Assembly: GCA_016781635.1 (NCBI GenBank)
Contig: JADDPY010000416.1
Location: forward strand, 1-15,035
Length of the DNA: 15,035 nt
Reading direction: 5' to 3'
DNA from: Rubrobacter sp.
GTDB taxonomy: Bacteria > Actinomycetota > Rubrobacteria > Rubrobacterales > Rubrobacteraceae
A program made the position numbers and the translations under genes. This document shows positions 1-7,236 of the stretch, in pieces (the first letter of the stretch is position 1; each line of letters begins with the position of its first letter). The notes under the pieces are model-generated. The model was not told the origin of the DNA. It made no database searches and saw only the letters and a list, made by a program, of their open reading frames with translations.

Positions 1-409
1 AGTCGGAGGCGCGGCGCTTGCCGGAGCGCCAGAGCACCGTCTGGACGCGGGCGGCGAGTTCGTCCGGGGAGAACGGTTTGATCACGTAGTCGTCGAGGCC
101 CGTTTCGAGGCCCTGGATGATGTCGCGCTCGCTCTGGCGGGCCGTGAGCATGACGATCGGCAGCAAAGATAGGGCCTGGTCCTCGCTCTCGCGCAGCTTC
201 CTCACGAGTTGCAGACCGCTCAGACGGGGCATGTTGCTGTCGGTGATCAGGAGATCGGGGATTTCACCCTCCTCCATAATCTCCAGAGCTTCCTGGCCGT
301 CCTCGGCCTCCTCGATCTCGTATCCCAGACCGTAGAGTTTGGCGACGACGATCCTTCTCACCACCCGGTCGTCATCGGCAACGAGTATGCTTGCACCCTC
401 GAAGTCCAC
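1..409 (-). CDS. Response regulator, receiver domain (3' end outside window)
   Basis: The 136 visible residues form a CheY-like receiver domain that accepts phosphate from a sensor kinase. Visible landmarks are the acidic cluster ADDD (residues 11-14), the phospho-acceptor D57 in LITDSNMP, the conserved T89 in MLTAR and K111 in the IKPF motif. The GTG start at 409 is chosen because GGAGG lies at 418-422, eight bases upstream, and because the domain begins directly after it (VDFEGASILVADDD). The reading frame runs off the left edge after a basic stretch (WRSGKRRASD) that looks like a linker, so the output domain (DNA-binding, GGDEF or none) cannot be told. The gene is divergent from the HEAT/glycosyltransferase cassette, which makes it a natural candidate regulator of that cassette; this is inference from position only. 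Confidence 0.93.
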   Translation of the reverse strand, partial: MDFEGASILVADDDRVVRRIVVAKLYGLGYEIEEAEDGQEALEIMEEGEIPDLLITDSNMPRLSGLQLVRKLRESEDQALSLLPIVMLTARQSERDIIQGLETGLDDYVIKPFSPDELAARVQTVLWRSGKRRASD

Positions 410-534
410 AGGAGTACCCTCCGGTCTTGCTTACAATGCCCAAGCTTTGCGAAACGGTATCCTAGTAGACTAAAGGCCATATGGCTAGCGACCGATAATA
501 AACATGCGACGGCAAACGATCACATGGTGGCTGA
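410..534. promoter_or_regulatory. Divergent intergenic region, likely two promoters
   Basis: This 125-nt gap separates the divergent response regulator and HEAT genes and must hold the start signals for both. It is visibly richer in A and T than its surroundings, mainly at 447-505, and contains a 10-bp perfect palindrome GCCATATGGC at 476-485. A GATAAT at 494-499 resembles a -10 box for the plus strand, but I find no convincing -35 at the right spacing, so no promoter is assigned. A 10-bp palindrome can occur by chance in 15 kb. Confidence 0.35.
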
Positions 535-1890
535 ATGAGATTCGTAGAACTGATGATTCTGGCTATGTTGGTCTTGATCTCGCTGATGGTGGCAATCACG
601 GTCAGCGTGAAGGTCCTGCGCACCGTCAGAGAGGCATGGTACAAGTCCTACTACCGTCTTATAGAGCCCGCGTTGGAACAGTACCTTCTGACGAACGAGC
701 CGCAACCCGAACTCGAACGCTTGCGCCCCTGGCAGCGAGACCGCTTCGTCTCGGCCCTCATCGTGGAGCGGATGGCGCTCCTAAGAGGGGCCGGGCGGGA
801 GTACCTGATGAAGCTCGCCGACGACCTGGGGCTCGTCGGTCTCTACCTTGGCGCGCTCCACTCGCGTAGGCGCTGGAAACGGGCACGGGCGGCGGAAAAC
901 CTCGGGTTCTTCGGAGGCCCCAGGGTAGTAGGCCCCATCGCGGAGCTACTCATCGACGAGGACGAGACGGTGCGGGCAGTGGCCGCTCGTGCCCTGGCCC
1001 GCATCGGGACCAATGAGGCCGTGCGCTCCCTGGCCCACACGCTCGACTCGCCCTCCGAGATCACGCGTCTCAGGGTCGCCGAGAACCTGGAGAGGATCGG
1101 ACATCCCGCTGTGGGGCCGCTCAAGGAGTCGCTGACCGACATCGCCTCGCTCGGTACCCGGAAGCTCAACGGCCCGGTCATGGCCGCCCAGGTTCTGGGC
1201 AACCTCCGGGCCGCCGAGGCGCGCGGGGTCCTCAAACATGCGGCCCGTAACGCCGCCGAGACGGACGTCCGGGCGCAAGCGACGCTCGCGCTCGGCAAGA
1301 TCGGGGACCCCGAGGACGTGCCGGCGCTCCTCGCGTGCTCCCGCGACGAGGCGTGGCCCGTCCGGGCGCAGGCGGCCAACGCCCTGGGCATGATCGGGGA
1401 GGTCTCCTCGGTGCCGAGGCTCAAGGAGATGGGCTCGGACGACGCGTGGTGGGTGCGCCGCAACGCCTGCTTCGCGCTCGCCAACATGGGCCCCGAAGGC
1501 GAGACGGCGCTTCTGGAGTTGCTCCATAGCGACGACCGCTACGCGCGCGACCGCGCCGCCGCCACGATGGAGGCCCGCGGCTTCACCCGCCGCGCGGTCC
1601 GTAACCTCACCAAGCCCGGCAGACGCGGCGCGAGAGCGCAGGACACCATCTCCATCCTCATAAAGATAGGCGCCACCCGGTATCTGAAGGACCTTGCGGA
1701 GAACATGCCGGAGGGCGACAACAGCGACGCCCTGCGCGAGATGCTCGAAGAGCCCATGGTCGCCACTCGTCGTGAAGAGGCCCCCCCCGACGGGGCGACC
1801 TCGAGCGCAAGCTCCGCAAACGGGTCTTCTCCGGACGGTGATCTAATGGAGGGTGTCCCTTCCGAAGGTGCGATTGAGGGGAAGCAGTGA
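535..1890 (+). CDS. Membrane-anchored HEAT-repeat protein
   Basis: 451 residues. An N-terminal membrane helix (about residues 5-27) is followed by a basic stretch (KVLRTVREAWYKSYYR), which by the positive-inside rule puts the rest in the cytoplasm. A helical linker (about 30-110) leads into tandem HEAT/PBS-lyase-type repeats (about 115-375), seen as recurring units such as VRAVAARALARIG, VRAQATLALGKIG, VRAQAANALGMIG and VRRNACFALANMG. Such repeats are protein-binding scaffolds, not enzymes. The last ~50 residues are Ser/Gly/Glu-rich and probably disordered. The stop overlaps the glycosyltransferase start by 4 nt (GTGA), so the two are probably translationally coupled and may act together; a scaffold or regulator of the synthase is inference. 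An 8-C tract lies in the tail. The ATG start is weakly supported by GGTGG six bases upstream. Confidence 0.9.
   Translation: MRFVELMILAMLVLISLMVAITVSVKVLRTVREAWYKSYYRLIEPALEQYLLTNEPQPELERLRPWQRDRFVSALIVERMALLRGAGREYLMKLADDLGLVGLYLGALHSRRRWKRARAAENLGFFGGPRVVGPIAELLIDEDETVRAVAARALARIGTNEAVRSLAHTLDSPSEITRLRVAENLERIGHPAVGPLKESLTDIASLGTRKLNGPVMAAQVLGNLRAAEARGVLKHAARNAAETDVRAQATLALGKIGDPEDVPALLACSRDEAWPVRAQAANALGMIGEVSSVPRLKEMGSDDAWWVRRNACFALANMGPEGETALLELLHSDDRYARDRAAATMEARGFTRRAVRNLTKPGRRGARAQDTISILIKIGATRYLKDLAENMPEGDNSDALREMLEEPMVATRREEAPPDGATSSASSANGSSPDGDLMEGVPSEGAIEGKQ
1781..1788 (+). repeat. C8 homopolymer tract in the HEAT gene tail
   Basis: Eight consecutive C lie inside the coding region, encoding part of EAPPDG. 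A gain of one C would end the protein at TGA 1839-1841; loss of one would end it at TAA 1844-1846. Either would release ribosomes about 40-50 nt before the glycosyltransferase start at 1887 and break the GTGA coupling. Two C7 runs occur elsewhere (about 9888 and 11869), so this is only the longest run seen, not a unique one. Confidence 0.6.
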
Positions 1891-3326
1891 GCTTCGAGTG
1901 GTTTGTCCTCGCGGTCAACTACGGCATCCTGGGCTACTTCCTGCTCCTCAACTCGTTCTACCTGCTCTTGTACGCGGTCTCCTTCTTCGAGATAACCAAC
2001 CATAGCCGGCGCGAAGTCTTCTCGGGCTTCGCGGAACTTTTCACCTCCAACTACGCCCCGCCGGTCTCGGTGATCGTGCCGGCCTACAACGAGGAGGCGA
2101 CAATCTCCGCGAGCGTGCGTTCCTTCCTCGCGCTCCAGTACCCGCTCTTCGAGGTCGTGGTCGTCAACGACGGCTCCAAGGACGGAACCATCGACGTTTT
2201 GAGAGAGGAGTTCGACCTTTCCGAGTCGGACCAGCCGATCAGGATCCAGCTCGACACCCAGCCCATAAAATCCGTCTACGCCTCGGCCTCCGAGCGGATG
2301 ATCGTCATAGATAAGCAGAACGGCGGTAAGGCGGACGCCCTGAACGTCGGCATCTGCGCGGCGAGCTACCCCCTGGTCTGCTGCATAGACGCGGATATCA
2401 TTCTGGATGAGGACGCCCTCCTAAGGCTTGCGCGGCCCATGATCGAGTCGAGCAAGGTCGTCGCGGTGGGCGGCATCGTACGAGTCGCGAACGGCTGCGA
2501 GATCGAGGCGGGGAGGGTCGTCAAGATTGCGACCCCGGCCCAGTCCACCCCGAACTTCCAGATTGTCGAGTACCTCAGGGCCTTTATGGCGGGGCGCACG
2601 GGCTGGGCGGTGATGAACGCTCTCCTCATCATCTCGGGCGCGTTTGGCATGTTCCGCCGCCAGGACTTCATCGAGGCGGGCGGCTACGCTCACGACACCG
2701 TCGGGGAGGACATGGAGGTGGTCACGAGGATCCACCGCAACCTGCGCGAGCGCGGCGAGGATTACAAGGTTGCCTTCGTCCCCGACCCGGTCTCCTGGAC
2801 GGAGGTCCCCGCGACCCTGAAGGTCCTGAGGCGCCAGCGCGACCGCTGGCACCGGGGCCTCATGGACACTCTCATCCGCCACCGCAAGATGCTCTTCAAC
2901 CCGAGGTACGGCACCGTGGGCTTGCTCGCCATGCCGTACTTCTTCCTCTTCGAGTTCGCGGGACCGGTGATCGAGATCCTGGGCTACCTGGCGCTCGTGA
3001 TCGGCTTCGCCTTCGGATTCCTGAACGTCCAGTTCGCTCTCGCATTCTTTATAGCGGCGGTCGGCCTCGGGGTCTTGCTCTCGGTGGCGTCGATCCTCCT
3101 CGAGGAGCTCCGCCTGAACCGCTACCCGCGCTGGTCGGACATCCTCAAGCTCACGGTCTACGGCGTTCTCGAGAACTTCGGATACCGGCAGCTGAACACG
3201 ATTTGGCGGGCCTACGCTATAGTCTCCTTTCTGCGTAAAAACCAGTCTTGGGGCGCCATGGAGCGCCAGGGATTCGACCCGGCGAAGAAGAGGGCGGCGA
3301 AGAAACGCAGTCAGGGAACGGCTTGA
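1887..3326 (+). CDS. Processive family 2 glycosyltransferase (PgaC/HAS-like polysaccharide synthase)
   Basis: 479 residues, an inner-membrane GT2 enzyme that polymerises a nucleotide sugar into a chain and probably extrudes it. One or two N-terminal membrane helices (about 5-35) precede a cytoplasmic GT-A domain with VIVPAYNEE, the nucleotide-binding D95 in VNDGSKDGT, the metal-binding DAD (168-170), the acceptor-side GED (D275) and the processivity motif QRDRW (Q317-W321). Several C-terminal membrane helices follow (about 340-460). These motifs and the architecture are those of poly-GlcNAc, hyaluronan and cellulose synthases, but the sugar cannot be read from the sequence. The GTG start overlaps the HEAT stop by 4 nt and has GAGGGG upstream. 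A basic tail (KKRAAKKRSQGTA) ends the protein. The downstream hydrolase and phosphatase support an exopolysaccharide role. Confidence 0.93.
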   Translation: MSFEWFVLAVNYGILGYFLLLNSFYLLLYAVSFFEITNHSRREVFSGFAELFTSNYAPPVSVIVPAYNEEATISASVRSFLALQYPLFEVVVVNDGSKDGTIDVLREEFDLSESDQPIRIQLDTQPIKSVYASASERMIVIDKQNGGKADALNVGICAASYPLVCCIDADIILDEDALLRLARPMIESSKVVAVGGIVRVANGCEIEAGRVVKIATPAQSTPNFQIVEYLRAFMAGRTGWAVMNALLIISGAFGMFRRQDFIEAGGYAHDTVGEDMEVVTRIHRNLRERGEDYKVAFVPDPVSWTEVPATLKVLRRQRDRWHRGLMDTLIRHRKMLFNPRYGTVGLLAMPYFFLFEFAGPVIEILGYLALVIGFAFGFLNVQFALAFFIAAVGLGVLLSVASILLEELRLNRYPRWSDILKLTVYGVLENFGYRQLNTIWRAYAIVSFLRKNQSWGAMERQGFDPAKKRAAKKRSQGTA

Positions 3327-3371
3327 TCGGCGCGAGGGATCTTACGAAAAGTCGCAAGAGATACGGAGAAA

Positions 3372-4538
3372 ATGGGGTGTGTCGTGAGTAAAGCTCGTCC
3401 GTTGAGGGGTTGGAAGAAGTGGATGCTCCGCCTCATGTTCCTTTCTTGCTTCGGGTTCACGGGCGGGGTGTTGTACCTGTTGTTCTTCCTGGTGCCGTTC
3501 GAGCAGTGGCTCGACGACAGGGGGACTGCACAGGGCATGGTGGACCTGATCCTGGGCGCTCTCGTGCTTGCATGGGTCCTGATCAGCGTGTGTGTCACGG
3601 CCTTTTTCGGCTGGTTTTTCCTCTCGCGGAGGAGAGACTTGCCGGCCGGTATTGGGGTGCTCGGTGCCTTACTTGTCGCCACCTTCGCCACCTTCTACCT
3701 CCTGCTGGACACGGACTTCATGGTCGCCCTCGGCGAGATGAACGAAGAGACCGTCGAGGGCGAGCGGTTCACCTACGGCTCCTACCCAGACGCCCGAAAG
3801 ATCGAGGAGCTAAAAGCCGAGGGTTACGATGGCGTGATCACGCTGCTAAACCCCGACATCCCTTTCGAGAACGTCCTGCTGAAACAGGAGATCACCAACG
3901 GCGAAGAGGCCGACATGCCCGTCCACTCGTACCCCATGCTGCCCTGGATCAGCCAGAATGAGAAGCCACTGCGGGGAATCGAGGACCTGACCGGCGACGA
4001 TACGAAGCGTTATTACGTGCATTGCTACCTCGGCAAGCATCGGGTGGATTACGTCCGCCAGATGCTGAACGGCGCTGAGGGTGAGCCCGAGCCCCGGGAG
4101 TTGAAGCCCCTGCCGAAGGCCTTCGAGCGCGGGAGGTTGATCCCCTTTGACGGGGAGAAAGTCGTCCTCGGCCCCTACCCGACGGAAGAGGAGTGGTTCA
4201 ACTTCGTCGTGAGCCGGGACGTCGAAGAGGTGATCTCCACACTCGACCCCGATAACCCGGATGACGCCCCCTGGGTAGAAGAGGAAAGACGGATAGCGGA
4301 GGAGAACGGCCTCACCTTCACGCTGAAATCGCTGGACGCGGAATCCCCAGATCCGGGGGCCGTGCGGGATCTCGTTGCCTACGCGAAGAGTCGAAACGGC
4401 AAGGTCTATCTGCACGACTTCTTAGAAGGCGAGAGGTTCCGAGCCCTCGAATCCGCCCTGCAAACGGTGCCACCCGCGATGGAAGGAGACGCCGCGAGCC
4501 GGCCGACGGTACTCCAGGCAGGCAGCCCCGGCTCTTGA
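3372..4538 (+). CDS. Three-TM protein with tandem dual-specificity phosphatase-like domains, second copy degenerate
   Basis: 388 residues. A basic N-terminus is followed by three membrane helices (about 18-43, 56-84, 92-112); charges (RPLRGWKK, then LSRRRD between TM2 and TM3) predict the large C-terminal part outside the cytoplasm. Residues ~130-235 resemble the PTP/DSP fold: GSYPDARKIEELKAEGYDGV, then the P-loop HCYLGKHR with C218 and R224 (CX5R). Residues ~250-375 repeat the pattern: VVLGPYPTEEEW, DVEEVISTLDPD, then HDFLEGER in the P-loop position, where D349 replaces the catalytic Cys while R355 remains. The second domain is therefore probably catalytically dead. I see no clear general-acid Asp in domain 1. 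Substrate is unknown; a protein or a phosphorylated glycan or lipid are options. The start is ATG 3372; GTG 3384 is an alternative. The stop overlaps the next gene by 4 nt. Confidence 0.75.
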   Translation: MGCVVSKARPLRGWKKWMLRLMFLSCFGFTGGVLYLLFFLVPFEQWLDDRGTAQGMVDLILGALVLAWVLISVCVTAFFGWFFLSRRRDLPAGIGVLGALLVATFATFYLLLDTDFMVALGEMNEETVEGERFTYGSYPDARKIEELKAEGYDGVITLLNPDIPFENVLLKQEITNGEEADMPVHSYPMLPWISQNEKPLRGIEDLTGDDTKRYYVHCYLGKHRVDYVRQMLNGAEGEPEPRELKPLPKAFERGRLIPFDGEKVVLGPYPTEEEWFNFVVSRDVEEVISTLDPDNPDDAPWVEEERRIAEENGLTFTLKSLDAESPDPGAVRDLVAYAKSRNGKVYLHDFLEGERFRALESALQTVPPAMEGDAASRPTVLQAGSPGS

Positions 4539-5578
4539 GGCCCAGCATTTGGATGGCAAATTCTGCCTCCTGGCTCCTCGCCCTGCTAACGCTCTCCGTC
4601 CTGCTTGGGCTCCCCGCCGGTTGTGGGGATTCGGACGGTGTGCCGCGGGCCGAGATCACCGCTTTCGAGCCCCCGAAGGGGCAGGTCTCACCCGGCGACC
4701 CGGCGGAGGCTCTCGTGCGGATCAGAAACACGGGCTCCGAGGCTCACACGTTCTTTGTGGGCTACAGCGTCCGGGACGGGGCCGGCGAGTGGCGCGACGC
4801 CCCCACCGTGCCGGTCGAGCTCGAGCCCGGCGACGAGTCGGGGGAGGAGACGCTCGTTACACCGCCGCTGGAGGCGCCCGGCTATTACGCGGCGCGCGTC
4901 TCCATCTGGAGCGAGGAGCCCAAGGGGGAAGACGACACCGGTGCCGAACGCCTCGCCGAACAGGAGAAGGAGTCGGCGTTCCGGGTCTCCGATCCTCCGG
5001 AGGAGTTCGCGGAGGCTGACGCCCTGCCCCCCGGGTGGAAGGCCACCGACCGGAAGCTCGGGCGTGGGAAGATCCACTCCGAAAACGTCTCCACGCAGGA
5101 CGGGAAGGTCCGGCTCACCCTGCCGGCGGACACCGTGGAAGGCGCCGAGATTGAATCGGAGAAGCTCCACGGCCCGGGCTCGATGTACACAGCGCGCCTC
5201 AAGGTACCCAACGCACCCTCCTCCATCACGGGCTTCTTCCTCTACGAGCCGCCGGATTTCGAGAGCGAGATAGACATAGAGGTCTTCAACGAGCCTTCCG
5301 GCAAGGTCCTCTTCACCACCTACACAGGCGGCAAGCAGACGCACACGAAGGAGAAAAAACTCCCCTTCGACCCCACGAAAGACTTCCACGACTACGCCTT
5401 CTTCTACGGCGAAGACTCCGTGGTCTTCTACGTGGACGGCAAGGAGATGCAGAGGTACAAGGGCGGCATCCCCGATAAGAAGATGCAACTCTACATCAAC
5501 TCCTGGTACCCGACGTGGCTGGAAACGAAGAAACCGACCTCGGACCGGTACACGGACATCGAGTGGATCGAACACTAG
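4535..5578 (+). CDS. Secreted GH16-type glycan hydrolase, probable lipoprotein
   Basis: 347 residues. The N-terminus is a signal peptide with a hydrophobic core (13-26) ending in LPAGC (C30), a probable lipidation site, though Pro at -3 departs from the usual lipobox. Residues ~38-150 look like a beta-sandwich domain (EALVRIRNTGSEAHTFFVGY). Residues ~165-345 match the GH16 concanavalin-like fold, with the catalytic signature E245-I-D247-I-E249 (nucleophile E245, acid/base E249), then FHDYAFFYGEDSVVFYVDGK and a LYINSWYP strand typical of the family. GH16 enzymes cleave or transfer beta-1,3/1,4-linked glycans. The TTG start at 4535 is preferred over ATG 4553 because it overlaps the upstream stop (TTGA) and adds Arg2 to an otherwise uncharged signal peptide. 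Next to a polysaccharide synthase, it likely trims or releases the polymer (inference). Confidence 0.88.
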   Translation: MRPSIWMANSASWLLALLTLSVLLGLPAGCGDSDGVPRAEITAFEPPKGQVSPGDPAEALVRIRNTGSEAHTFFVGYSVRDGAGEWRDAPTVPVELEPGDESGEETLVTPPLEAPGYYAARVSIWSEEPKGEDDTGAERLAEQEKESAFRVSDPPEEFAEADALPPGWKATDRKLGRGKIHSENVSTQDGKVRLTLPADTVEGAEIESEKLHGPGSMYTARLKVPNAPSSITGFFLYEPPDFESEIDIEVFNEPSGKVLFTTYTGGKQTHTKEKKLPFDPTKDFHDYAFFYGEDSVVFYVDGKEMQRYKGGIPDKKMQLYINSWYPTWLETKKPTSDRYTDIEWIEH

Positions 5579-5634
5579 GGCGGTCCGCATCCCGTCGCGG
5601 TAGAGTGGTCTCCGGGAAAACGAAAGGAGATCCC

Positions 5635-6324
5635 ATGACCGAGGTTGAAATTACCGAACGCGAAGGGTTCACCGGCGAACTGTGGCGCTCGATCGAGGGC
5701 ATCTACGAGGAGATACTGCACCATCCATTCCTCCGCGGTCTCGAGGACGGCACGCTTCCGGAGAAGCATTTCGAGCATTACGTCTTGCAGGACGCCCTCT
5801 ACCTCAGGGACTACGCCCGGGCATTGAGCCTCGCCGCGGCCCGCTCCTCGGGTGAGGACACGCTCGTCATGTTCAATGAGCACTCGGCCGGGGCGATCAC
5901 GGTCGAAAGAAGCCTCCACGACGGCTTTCTGAAAGAGTTCGGGCTCCCCGAGGATGTCGTAGACCGAACCCCGACCGCCCCGACCACGCTGGCCTACACG
6001 AGCTACATCCTCCGGATGGCCTCCCTGGGGGAATACCACGAGGTCCTGGCGGCGGTGTTGCCGTGCTACTGGATCTACAATCGCGTCGGAAAGACACTCC
6101 TCGAACACGGCTCCCCGAAACCCATCTACCAGAAGTGGATCGACACCTACGGCGGGGAGGAGTTCGGCACCCTCGTCGAGGCCGTCCTCGACCTCACCGA
6201 CCGCTCCTCGGAGGGCCTGAGCCCCCTCGCGAAGGCCCGGGCTACCGAAGCCTTCGTCACCACCGCCCGCTACGAGTGGATGTTCTGGGATGCGGCCTGG
6301 AAGCTGGAAGGCTGGCCGGTCTAA
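5635..6324 (+). CDS. tenA: TenA family aminopyrimidine aminohydrolase / thiaminase II
   Basis: 229 residues, the usual TenA size. TenA proteins hydrolyse aminopyrimidine breakdown products of thiamin to HMP, feeding ThiD. Active-site residues known in the family are all recognisable: D53, Y56 and Y60 in LQDALYLRDYARAL, C144 in LPCYWIYN (the thiaminase cysteine) and E214 in ARYEWMFWDAAW. The ATG start has a very good ribosome binding site, AAAGGAGA, with four bases between. The gene follows the GH16 gene by 56 nt and does not belong functionally to it. It lies on the opposite strand from, and about 6 kb from, the thiD-thiM-thiW genes. The short upstream gap has no room for a TPP riboswitch and none of its conserved cores is visible. 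Confidence 0.95.
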   Translation: MTEVEITEREGFTGELWRSIEGIYEEILHHPFLRGLEDGTLPEKHFEHYVLQDALYLRDYARALSLAAARSSGEDTLVMFNEHSAGAITVERSLHDGFLKEFGLPEDVVDRTPTAPTTLAYTSYILRMASLGEYHEVLAAVLPCYWIYNRVGKTLLEHGSPKPIYQKWIDTYGGEEFGTLVEAVLDLTDRSSEGLSPLAKARATEAFVTTARYEWMFWDAAWKLEGWPV

Positions 6325-6378
6325 AAGGCTACCCGCCGATCGGGTTACCCGGCGAGGCGCCAGGGTACACGGGAAGTT

Positions 6379-6870
6379 ATGTATCCGCGACGGCTCATTA
6401 TCGCAGGCGTGATCCTCGGCCTCGGCCTCGGGGGCTTCTTCGACGGCATCGTCCTTCACCAGGTCCTGCAGTGGCACCACATGTTGACGGCGACCAGCCC
6501 CCCGAACAGCGTCGGAAGCCTGGAGTTGAACACGCTCTGGGACGGCCTGTTCCACACGATGACCTACGTCTTCACGGTAGTGGGCCTCTTCCTGCTCTGG
6601 CAGGCCGTCCGTAGCGCCAACGCTCTGCCGCCGACAGGGACGCTCGTCGGCGCGATACTAATGGGTTGGGGCATCTTCAATCTCGTCGAGGGGATCATCG
6701 ACCATCACCTGCTCGGCATCCACCACGTGCTGGACAGTCTGCCGCCCGGCCCCATCCGGCTCGTCCTGGACCTCGCCTTCCTCGCGCTGGGCGCGGCCTT
6801 TCTCCTGATCGGGCGGAGGCTCGTCCGCGAAGGCTCCAACGTGACCACCCCGGCGCCACGGGTGCGCTGA
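6379..6870 (+). CDS. DUF2243 family membrane protein
   Basis: 163 residues with four predicted membrane helices (about 6-30, 57-77, 87-107, 126-147), matching what I remember of the DUF2243 family, whose function is unknown. The most striking feature is a pair of related His motifs: DGIVLHQVLQWHH at 22-34 and EGIIDHHLLGIHH at 104-116, both fitting [DE]GIxxHxxLxxHH. This suggests an internal duplication, with the His and acidic residues near the membrane surface able to bind metal or haem (inference). The start ATG has only a weak ribosome site (GGGAAG, two bases away), so the exact start is less sure. The neighbours tenA and ptsH do not explain its role. Confidence 0.85.
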   Translation: MYPRRLIIAGVILGLGLGGFFDGIVLHQVLQWHHMLTATSPPNSVGSLELNTLWDGLFHTMTYVFTVVGLFLLWQAVRSANALPPTGTLVGAILMGWGIFNLVEGIIDHHLLGIHHVLDSLPPGPIRLVLDLAFLALGAAFLLIGRRLVREGSNVTTPAPRVR

Positions 6871-6966
6871 AACAGCCGATCCGCCCAAGACATTGCGATA
6901 GAGTGCGGCTACCGGACTCGTTGGAGGGTGCTGGCGCATTCAAAAGATCTGCAAAGGGGAGAGGAG

Positions 6967-7233
6967 ATGCAGGTGGTCGAGAGAGAGGTGGTCGTCGTAC
7001 CCCAGGCCGGTCTCCATGCCCGCCCGGCAAAGGAGATCGTGAAGAAGGCCCGAAGCTGCAGCTCGAACATCACCATCGTCAAGGGCAGCCGGGAGGCAAA
7101 CGCCCAGAGCCTTATGAAGCTGATGGCCCTGGGGGCGAAGAAGGGCGACATGGTGCTGGTCAGGGCGGAAGGCGAGGACGAGGAGACGGCGGTAGAGGTC
7201 GTGGCCGGCCTGATCTCCTCGGAGGAGGGCTAG
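6967..7233 (+). CDS. ptsH: Phosphocarrier protein HPr
   Basis: 88 residues, normal HPr length. HPr carries phosphate from Enzyme I to sugar-specific EII proteins. The active-site motif AGLHARPA carries the phosphorylated His17, and the segment AQSLMKLMALGAKKGD holds Ser48, the equivalent of the regulatory Ser46 that HPr kinase modifies in Gram-positive bacteria. The ATG at 6967 is chosen because it follows AGGGGAGAGG and the protein then begins at the usual point; an upstream in-frame start would add residues foreign to the family. Enzyme I follows after 3 nt, so the two form one unit. No EII gene is present in the window. Confidence 0.95.
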   Translation: MQVVEREVVVVPQAGLHARPAKEIVKKARSCSSNITIVKGSREANAQSLMKLMALGAKKGDMVLVRAEGEDEETAVEVVAGLISSEEG

Positions 7234-7236
7234 ATC

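Noticed and set aside
476..485. Palindrome GCCATATGGC as an operator
   Set aside because: Ten base pairs are expected several times by chance in 15 kb, and no second copy or regulator is known; kept only as a note in the intergenic entry.
5601..5606. TAGAGT as a -10 box upstream of tenA (also 6899-6904 before ptsH)
   Set aside because: No acceptable -35 at 16-19 nt for either copy; the same hexamer also occurs right after thiW, so it is not informative.
5579..5634. TPP riboswitch in front of tenA
   Set aside because: Gap too short and no conserved riboswitch core sequence is seen; the same holds for the DUF2071 leader.
4688..6555. Long antisense frames opposite the GH16 and tenA genes
   Set aside because: Typical of high-GC coding sequence; the sense frames carry clear GH16 and TenA catalytic motifs.
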